A DNA stretch of 11,867 nt from Magnetococcales bacterium (GTDB taxonomy: Bacteria; Pseudomonadota; Magnetococcia; Magnetococcales; JADGCH01). The notes below the pieces were generated by a model. That model was given only the letters and a program-made list of their open reading frames with translations, was not told the origin of the DNA and ran no database searches. This document shows positions 7,276-11,867 of this stretch, in pieces. Position 1 is the first letter of the stretch. Every line of letters starts with the position of its first letter. The DNA lies in assembly GCA_015228995.1 (NCBI GenBank), contig JADGCM010000045.1, forward strand, positions 1 to 11,867, read 5' to 3'. The translations under genes were made by a program, and so were the position numbers.

Positions 7276-7299
7276 ATCGGAGATAGGCTGGCGCAGAAT
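7271..7299 (+). promoter_or_regulatory. Predicted sigma-70 promoter of the methyltransferase-bioF-trmL genes
   Basis: A perfect -35 hexamer TTGACA (7271-7276) is followed after 17 bases by CAGAAT (7294-7299), which matches four of six -10 bases. Transcription would begin near 7306. The leader of about 32 bases contains AAGGAA (7321-7326), 11 bases before the ATG at 7338. It is back to back with the minus-strand promoter, the two -35 boxes being 18 bases apart. Confidence 0.55.
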
Positions 7300-7337
7300 G
7301 GTGCCCACTTCTTGTTCCCGAAGGAAATTGAATAAAA

Positions 7338-8339
7338 ATGGACATTGATCAACGATTACAATCGGCCATGGCCGACTACCATGCCGGACGGATGGAGTCC
7401 GCCTGGGGGAAATGCACCGAGGTATTAGGCGCCAGTTTTACCCACGCTGAAGCTTGGTATCTCAGGGGGATGTTGTGCCAACATAAAGGCAATCTACTGG
7501 AGGCAGCGGCCGATTTTCGGCGCACCCTGTCATTGGTGCCGGATCATACCGATGCGTGGCATCGACTTGATGCTATCACACGCCAAGCCTCTGCAGATCT
7601 TACCAAAGCTGGTCAGATTGTTGCTACCGGTATCCACGCTTGGTGTGATCGCTGGGTGAGTGGCGCCGTACAGAGTGGCCCGTTCCGTGGTGTTGAGCGG
7701 CTCAACAATAGCTTCGTCGAGGGTATCCCGAGTTACGACAGCATTGGCAAATTATTCGGTTGGTATGAGGCCGAGCTGCATCCATGGATTGAGCAGGTAG
7801 GCCGAGTTGCCTATACCACAGTGATCAACGTCGGTTGTGCGGATGGTTATTATGCCTTCGGTTTGGCCCATTTGCTTCCCAATGCCCAAGTTTATGCCTT
7901 TGACCTGGAACAAAAAGCCCAGACAGTCTGTCGACAAATCGCCGTCCGTAGTGGCTTGACGCAGCGGGTCCATATCGATGGTCTTTGCACCATTGAGCAC
8001 CTAAAACAGCTGATAAAACCCAGCGAGCGCACCCTACTTTTTGTCGATTGTGAGGGATGCGAAAAGGAGCTACTGGATCCACAGATAATTGCTACACTCT
8101 CCGATTGTGACATCATTGTCGAGTGCCATGACTGTTTTGACCCCCAAATCACCCCAACCTTGAAAGCCCGTTTTTCTGCTAGTCATTTGATCGACGAGGT
8201 CGAACAGGGTGGCCGTAACCCAAGCGCCTTCAAAGAGATGTGTAATTTTCCAGAAATGACACGTTGGATCATGATGTGTGAGAACCGTCCCGTCGGGTTG
8301 ATGCACTGGTTGCGGCTGCGCTCACTGCAGCATGTCTGA
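7338..8339 (+). CDS. TPR-methyltransferase with FkbM-like features
   Basis: This 333-residue protein opens with about two TPR-like helix pairs (residues 4-80; YHAGRMESAW, then AEAWYLRGMLCQHKGNLLEAAADF). A linker of about 80 residues follows, then a class I SAM-methyltransferase fold. The SAM loop is NVGCADGYYAFG (164-175), the acidic residue ending strand 2 is D189 in YAFDLE, and FVDCEGCEKELLD (235-247) resembles the DVEGxExxxL segment of FkbM-type methyltransferases. A cysteine-rich stretch, VECHDCFDPQ, lies at 261-270. The substrate is unknown; FkbM relatives usually methylate hydroxyls of sugars or polyketides. The last eight bases overlap the bioF start (ATGTCTGA), so expression is coupled to bioF. 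That raises the question of a BioC-like role, but the motifs do not look like BioC. The ATG has AAGGAA 11 bases upstream. Confidence 0.85.
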   Translation: MDIDQRLQSAMADYHAGRMESAWGKCTEVLGASFTHAEAWYLRGMLCQHKGNLLEAAADFRRTLSLVPDHTDAWHRLDAITRQASADLTKAGQIVATGIHAWCDRWVSGAVQSGPFRGVERLNNSFVEGIPSYDSIGKLFGWYEAELHPWIEQVGRVAYTTVINVGCADGYYAFGLAHLLPNAQVYAFDLEQKAQTVCRQIAVRSGLTQRVHIDGLCTIEHLKQLIKPSERTLLFVDCEGCEKELLDPQIIATLSDCDIIVECHDCFDPQITPTLKARFSASHLIDEVEQGGRNPSAFKEMCNFPEMTRWIMMCENRPVGLMHWLRLRSLQHV

Positions 8340-9492
8340 TCCGTTGGACCGCTACGCTGCTGCGGTGCAACAGCGCCGTCACAGCGACCAATGGCGTGCC
8401 CTACGGGTAGAAAAAGCGGATCAGCAGCGGCTTGACTTTACCTCAAATGATTATCTCAATCTGTCCCGTCATCCGTTGTTGATGGAACGAGCTTGTGAAT
8501 GGGGGCGACGGTGGGGCAGTGGTAGCGGCGCGGCGCGGCTGTTATCTGGTAATTTGGCCATCCATGAACAGGTCGAAGACAAACTGGCTCGTGGCAAACA
8601 GAGCGAAGCCGCCCTGCTTTTCAGTTCCGGCTTCCAGGCCAATAGCAGCGTCTTGTCGGCACTGTTAGATCGACAGATTCTGGCAACCGCACCGCTGGTA
8701 TTTACCGATCGTCTCAATCATGCCAGCATGCACCACGGCCTGCGTGCCGCCCAGGTCCGTCAAATTCGCTACCATCATAACGATATGAACCACCTGGAAA
8801 CACTGTTACAGCAGCATGCCACGGATCCGGCGCCCCGGTTTATCCTCTCTGAGACGGTTTTTAGCATGGATGGGGACCGGGCAGATGTAGCGGCTCTGAT
8901 CGAACTTAAGCGACGCTATCAGGCCTTTCTCTACTTAGATGAGGCCCACGCGACCGGCCTATTTGGGCCCGCTGGCTTCGGTCTCACCAGCCACTATCCG
9001 GGCCAAGTAGAGATGGTCATGGCCACCTGTGGTAAGGCGTTGGGGAGCTTTGGTGCTTGGGTAGCGTGCAGTCACACCCTGCGTGACTATCTCGTTAATT
9101 ACTGCCCTGGTTTTATCTATACCACCGCTTTGCCACCGGCTATTTTGGGAGCCATTGATGCCGCCATTGACTTATTGCCAACCTTGGAGACGCCTCGTCA
9201 GCAATTACAGCAACGTGCCGAGCGATTACGTACGATACTGGGGGCAGCCGGTTTGGACACTGCGGCATCGACCACTCAAATTATACCCGTTATGGTAGAA
9301 GATGCCAACCAAGCGGTGGCCATGGCCCGGCAATTGGAGGCAGCGGGGGTGCGCGTGGCGGCCATTCGTCCCCCTACGGTACCAGCTGGGTCGAGCCGGC
9401 TGCGACTGTCGATCACAGCGGCCCACGATGACGACGCGATCCAACAACTAGGCGAAGCCATAATCGATGCATATCGTCCTTTACCAACCTGA
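8332..9492 (+). CDS. bioF: 8-amino-7-oxononanoate synthase (biotin synthesis)
   Basis: This 386-residue PLP enzyme has the family's normal length. BioF condenses pimeloyl-ACP or pimeloyl-CoA with L-alanine, releasing CO2, to give 8-amino-7-oxononanoate, the first step in assembling the biotin rings in the cytoplasm. Visible landmarks are LDFTSNDYLNLS (34-45), GSGSGAARLLSGN (62-74), the histidine that stacks on PLP in NHASMHHG (129-136), SETVFSMDGD (173-182), D203 and H206 in LDEAHATGLFG, the PLP-binding lysine K235 in TCGKALGS, and the AIRPPTVPAGSSRLRLS signature near the C-terminus. This last segment favours BioF over the related Kbl, SPT or ALAS enzymes. Its ATG overlaps the upstream stop by eight bases with no clear Shine-Dalgarno, which points to translational coupling. 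Other bio genes are absent from the window. Confidence 0.94.
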   Translation: MSDPLDRYAAAVQQRRHSDQWRALRVEKADQQRLDFTSNDYLNLSRHPLLMERACEWGRRWGSGSGAARLLSGNLAIHEQVEDKLARGKQSEAALLFSSGFQANSSVLSALLDRQILATAPLVFTDRLNHASMHHGLRAAQVRQIRYHHNDMNHLETLLQQHATDPAPRFILSETVFSMDGDRADVAALIELKRRYQAFLYLDEAHATGLFGPAGFGLTSHYPGQVEMVMATCGKALGSFGAWVACSHTLRDYLVNYCPGFIYTTALPPAILGAIDAAIDLLPTLETPRQQLQQRAERLRTILGAAGLDTAASTTQIIPVMVEDANQAVAMARQLEAAGVRVAAIRPPTVPAGSSRLRLSITAAHDDDAIQQLGEAIIDAYRPLPT

Positions 9493-9943
9493 AATTCCCC
9501 ATAATAGCGGTAACATCATGCGGTTGTGTGCAGCGACTCGGGCACAACTCCACCTGATCGGGCCGCTAGGGTTTCGCCTGGACAGTGCAGCGGTACGGCG
9601 CGCCGGCATGGACTACCGCGACTGGGCGACGGTGCGGCGTTATGATAACTGGTCGGCGTTTCTGGCCGATCTGCCACCAGCATCAGGCGGCTTGGAACGC
9701 CTATTTGCCTTCAGTACCCATGGGTCCATTGGCTACCATCAAACGGACTATCAAGCGGGAGATCTGCTGTTATTCGGCTCCGAGGGCAGCGGCCTGCCAG
9801 AACCGCTGCGGCGGCAGTTCAACGACCGTTTACGGCGTATCCCCATGGCGGCTCCAGCACGTAGTCTCAATTTGGCCAACAGCGTCGCAATTGTTCTGTA
9901 CGAGGCCCTGCGACAGCTAGGTTTCCCGCAGCTGTCGCCATAA
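9467..9943 (+). CDS. trmL: tRNA (cytidine/uridine-34 2'-O)-methyltransferase TrmL
   Basis: This 158-residue SpoU/TrmD (SPOUT) superfamily protein has the minimal length typical of TrmL. TrmL methylates the 2'-hydroxyl of wobble position 34 in tRNA-Leu isoacceptors (CmAA and cmnm5UmAA anticodons) using SAM bound in a trefoil knot. Motif 1 is PEIPHNSGNIMRLCA (8-22) with N16 and R19, motif 2 is FGSEGSGLP (103-111), and motif 3 is IPMAAPARSLNLANSVAIVL (125-144), which forms the knot. The beginning, MHIVLYQPEIP, aligns with known TrmL N-termini and fixes the ATG at 9467. The gene therefore overlaps bioF by 26 bases. Its 3' end overlaps lspA, on the other strand, by 27 bases. Confidence 0.94.
   Translation: MHIVLYQPEIPHNSGNIMRLCAATRAQLHLIGPLGFRLDSAAVRRAGMDYRDWATVRRYDNWSAFLADLPPASGGLERLFAFSTHGSIGYHQTDYQAGDLLLFGSEGSGLPEPLRRQFNDRLRRIPMAAPARSLNLANSVAIVLYEALRQLGFPQLSP
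9910..9938. terminator. 9-bp stem-loop within overlapping 3' ends of trmL and lspA
   Basis: GCGACAGCT (9910-9918) and AGCTGTCGC (9930-9938) are perfect inverted copies around an 11-base loop. The hairpin lies across the overlapping ends of the two convergent genes and could act in both directions. There is no run of T after either arm, so it is not a standard intrinsic terminator. It may instead slow polymerase, protect 3' ends, or be a by-product of both genes encoding Arg-Gln-Leu here. Confidence 0.35.
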
Positions 9944-10378
9944 CAACAAGACGATACCGATGGTGATGGCGCTATCGGCGATGTTGAACACTGGCCACGA
10001 CCACTGGTACCAGTGCCAGTGAATAAAATCCACCACCCAGCCAAAGCGAAGCCGATCAATCAAATTGCCAATTGCGCCCCCCAATACCAACGCCAGTGTA
10101 GCCGCTTCTAAACGGTTCGACAACTGCGACAACAGTCGGGCAATGATCAACGTCGCCACGACGGCAATGCCAACCAACAAGCCATTGCGCCACAGCTCCG
10201 GCCAACTACTGAACAGACCAAACGCCGCGCCCAGGTTATGCACCAGCTCCAAATCGAAAAAACCGGCAACGATGGTAATAGAGCGGTGGCTCAGCACCTC
10301 GGTGGCCCAGAGCTTGGTTAACTGATCGACAACCACCACCACACTGGCGATTAACAAACCATAGGGTAGTTGCCCCAT
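9917..10378 (-). CDS. lspA: Lipoprotein signal peptidase (signal peptidase II)
   Basis: This inner-membrane aspartyl protease of 153 residues cleaves the signal peptide of diacylglyceryl-modified prolipoproteins before the +1 cysteine. Four hydrophobic helices are visible (about 6-24, 65-82, 92-108, 133-148). Conserved motifs are VDQLTK (17-22), VHNLGAAFG (46-54), GNLIDRL (104-110), VVDFIH with catalytic D117, and FNIADSAI with catalytic D135. The frame could begin at a TTG nine bases earlier (10387), inside ileS. ATG 10378, two bases after the ileS stop, gives the normal N-terminus; neither has a strong Shine-Dalgarno, so translation is probably coupled to ileS. The ileS-lspA order is widespread in proteobacteria. 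Here lspA is the last gene of the run, meeting trmL tail to tail. Confidence 0.93.
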   Translation of the reverse strand: MGQLPYGLLIASVVVVVDQLTKLWATEVLSHRSITIVAGFFDLELVHNLGAAFGLFSSWPELWRNGLLVGIAVVATLIIARLLSQLSNRLEAATLALVLGGAIGNLIDRLRFGWVVDFIHWHWYQWSWPVFNIADSAITIGIVLLLWRQLRET

Positions 10379-10380
10379 AC

Positions 10381-11867
10381 TTAGCAACCAACGGCAACCA
10401 ATGCCCGCACCACCGTGCGACAGCGTTGGCAGAGATCGGGGTGATCATCAGCGCCGGTTGGTTCACTCCAGTTCCAACAACGGGCACACTTATAGCCACC
10501 AGCCACGGCGGTGACCAGCTTAAGGTCGCTTCTATCCGGTGCTGTAACTGCCTCTGGCGGCGCTTGTTCCAGGGGGTGAACGGTCACCGCGGCCACGATA
10601 AACAACCGTGCCAGATCGTCAAACTTCATTAGTAACTGGCGTAGTGGCTCGGCGGCATAGAGAGCGACACTAGCCTCCATAAATGAGCCAATGCGTTTTT
10701 CCTGACGATCCTGTTCCAAGCAACGATAGGCATCACTGCGAACACGACGCAACTGCTCCCAATCTTGCTCGAGAGCGGTATCACACCATTCGTCCGCTGC
10801 ATGCGGCATGGTGGCGAGGTGGACCGATGCGGCACGGTTACCACTCATGTAGGACCACACCTCCTCAGCCGTGAAGGAGAGAATGGGCGCCATCAGGCGG
10901 ACCAAATTTTCCAGGATATGATGCAACACCGTTTGTGCCGACCGGCGCGGCAGTGTCTCTTTACCGTCGCAATAGAGTCTATCTTTGAGAACATCGAGGT
11001 AGAATGCTCCCATGTCCATCGAACAAAAATAGTGTAATTCTTGGTAGACGCGATGGAAGGCGTAATCACTGTAGGCGGTGTGGACCCGTGCCATCAACTG
11101 ATGTAGCCGGTGTAACGCCCAACGATCCAATGACACCAGCTGGTGATATGGGACTAGATGAACAGCGGCATCGAACCCATCTAAGTTGCCCAATAAAAAA
11201 CGCAGCGTATTGCGGATACGGCGATAAGCATCGGCCAATCCATCCAATATTTCATTCGAGATACGTATATCGCCAGCATAATCCTCAGCGGTGACCCACA
11301 TCCGTAAAATATCGGCGCCGTAGTGTTGGATAATTTTTTCAGGTGCTACCACATTGCCAAGCGACTTGGACATCTTACGTCCTTTGCCATCAACCACAAA
11401 ACCGTGGGTTAAGACACTACGATAGGGGGCGGTGCCACGTGTCGCTACCGCTGTGAGCAGGCTAGAATGGAACCAACCACGATGCTGATCCGATCCCTCT
11501 AAGTAGAGGTCAGCTGGCCAAGATAACCCAGCACGCTGTTCCAAAACCGCCGCGTGGGTGACTCCAGAATCGAACCAGACGTCGAGGATATCTCGTTCCT
11601 GACCAAATTGATCACCACCGCATTGACGACAACGATACCCAGACGGTAGAAAATCACCTGCTTGACGCTGGAACCAAATGTCAGCACCGTGCTGCTCCAC
11701 CTGTTGCGCAATCGCTTCTGTCACCTGCCCATCGGTAACGGCAGTCCCGCACCCCTGGCAGACCAGCACCGCGATGGGTACCCCCCAGCTCCGTTGGCGA
11801 GAGACACACCAGTCAGGTCGATTGGCCACCATATTATAGATGCGATCCATTCCCCAAGAGGGAATCC
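10381..11867 (-). CDS. ileS: Isoleucyl-tRNA synthetase, C-terminal half (5' end beyond right edge)
   Basis: The frame stays open from TAA at 10381 to the right edge; the codons beyond the first in-window ATG (11850) read IPSWG, so that ATG is internal and roughly half the protein is missing. IleS charges tRNA-Ile with isoleucine. Visible parts are MVANRPDWCVSRQRSWGVP (end of the editing/catalytic join), DILDVWFDSG, LYLEGSDQHRGWFHSSLL, the KMSKS loop in KGRKMSKSLGN that activates ATP, the anticodon-binding helical domain, and a C-terminal zinc finger (CARC and CQRC). An additional pair of CxxC motifs, CQGC and CRQC, sits about 40 residues apart just after the WGVP segment; E. coli IleS lacks these. 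lspA follows after two bases. Confidence 0.96.
   Translation of the reverse strand, partial: IPSWGMDRIYNMVANRPDWCVSRQRSWGVPIAVLVCQGCGTAVTDGQVTEAIAQQVEQHGADIWFQRQAGDFLPSGYRCRQCGGDQFGQERDILDVWFDSGVTHAAVLEQRAGLSWPADLYLEGSDQHRGWFHSSLLTAVATRGTAPYRSVLTHGFVVDGKGRKMSKSLGNVVAPEKIIQHYGADILRMWVTAEDYAGDIRISNEILDGLADAYRRIRNTLRFLLGNLDGFDAAVHLVPYHQLVSLDRWALHRLHQLMARVHTAYSDYAFHRVYQELHYFCSMDMGAFYLDVLKDRLYCDGKETLPRRSAQTVLHHILENLVRLMAPILSFTAEEVWSYMSGNRAASVHLATMPHAADEWCDTALEQDWEQLRRVRSDAYRCLEQDRQEKRIGSFMEASVALYAAEPLRQLLMKFDDLARLFIVAAVTVHPLEQAPPEAVTAPDRSDLKLVTAVAGGYKCARCWNWSEPTGADDHPDLCQRCRTVVRALVAVGC

Noticed and set aside
10379..10387. TTG start for lspA, three codons longer
   Set aside because: It lies inside ileS, has no Shine-Dalgarno and adds residues not expected at the LspA N-terminus. 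It cannot be fully excluded.
1..11867. CRISPR arrays, tRNA or rRNA genes, insertion sequences
   Set aside because: No regularly spaced short repeats with unique spacers, no tRNA-like cloverleaf and no transposase were seen. The only repeats are the coding Sel1 units.

Overview
The window comes from a bacterial chromosome of moderate GC content, most likely a proteobacterium. The evidence is the ileS-lspA gene pair, a Gram-negative type bioF and trmL, an Sec-type signal peptide and Shine-Dalgarno led genes. The IleS C-terminal half has extra CxxC pairs in the catalytic region, unlike the E. coli enzyme. I therefore would not place it among the enteric gammaproteobacteria; a deep-branching proteobacterium is possible, but I cannot name the genus.

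Left part, minus strand (7172 down to the left edge): five genes separated by only 14 to 32 bases, so probably one operon. In transcription order they are a sugar O-methyltransferase-like protein fused to Sel1 repeats, a membrane protein with a Sel1 array on each side of one transmembrane segment, a small secreted Sel1 protein, an Old Yellow Enzyme family flavin oxidoreductase, and a very large SNF2-family helicase that runs off the left edge.

Centre (7173-7337): a 165-base divergent intergenic region. It has a credible sigma-70 type promoter for each direction. The two -35 boxes lie inside the two arms of a perfect 9-bp inverted repeat, so one regulator could control both sides.

Right part, plus strand (7338-9943): three overlapping genes, namely a TPR-methyltransferase with FkbM-like features, bioF (8-amino-7-oxononanoate synthase of biotin synthesis) and trmL (tRNA wobble 2'-O-methyltransferase). 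The far right on the minus strand is the housekeeping pair ileS (5' half cut off by the window edge) and lspA. The lspA 3' end overlaps the trmL 3' end across a 9-bp inverted repeat.

The most unusual part is the minus-strand operon with its divergent partner. It has three Sel1 proteins predicted for cytoplasm, membrane and periplasm, all ending in a similar C-terminal helix motif. Two methyltransferases carry helical repeats in opposite domain order and sit back to back across a shared control region. The individual families are recognisable. The combination is not one I know, and its function cannot be read from sequence alone.
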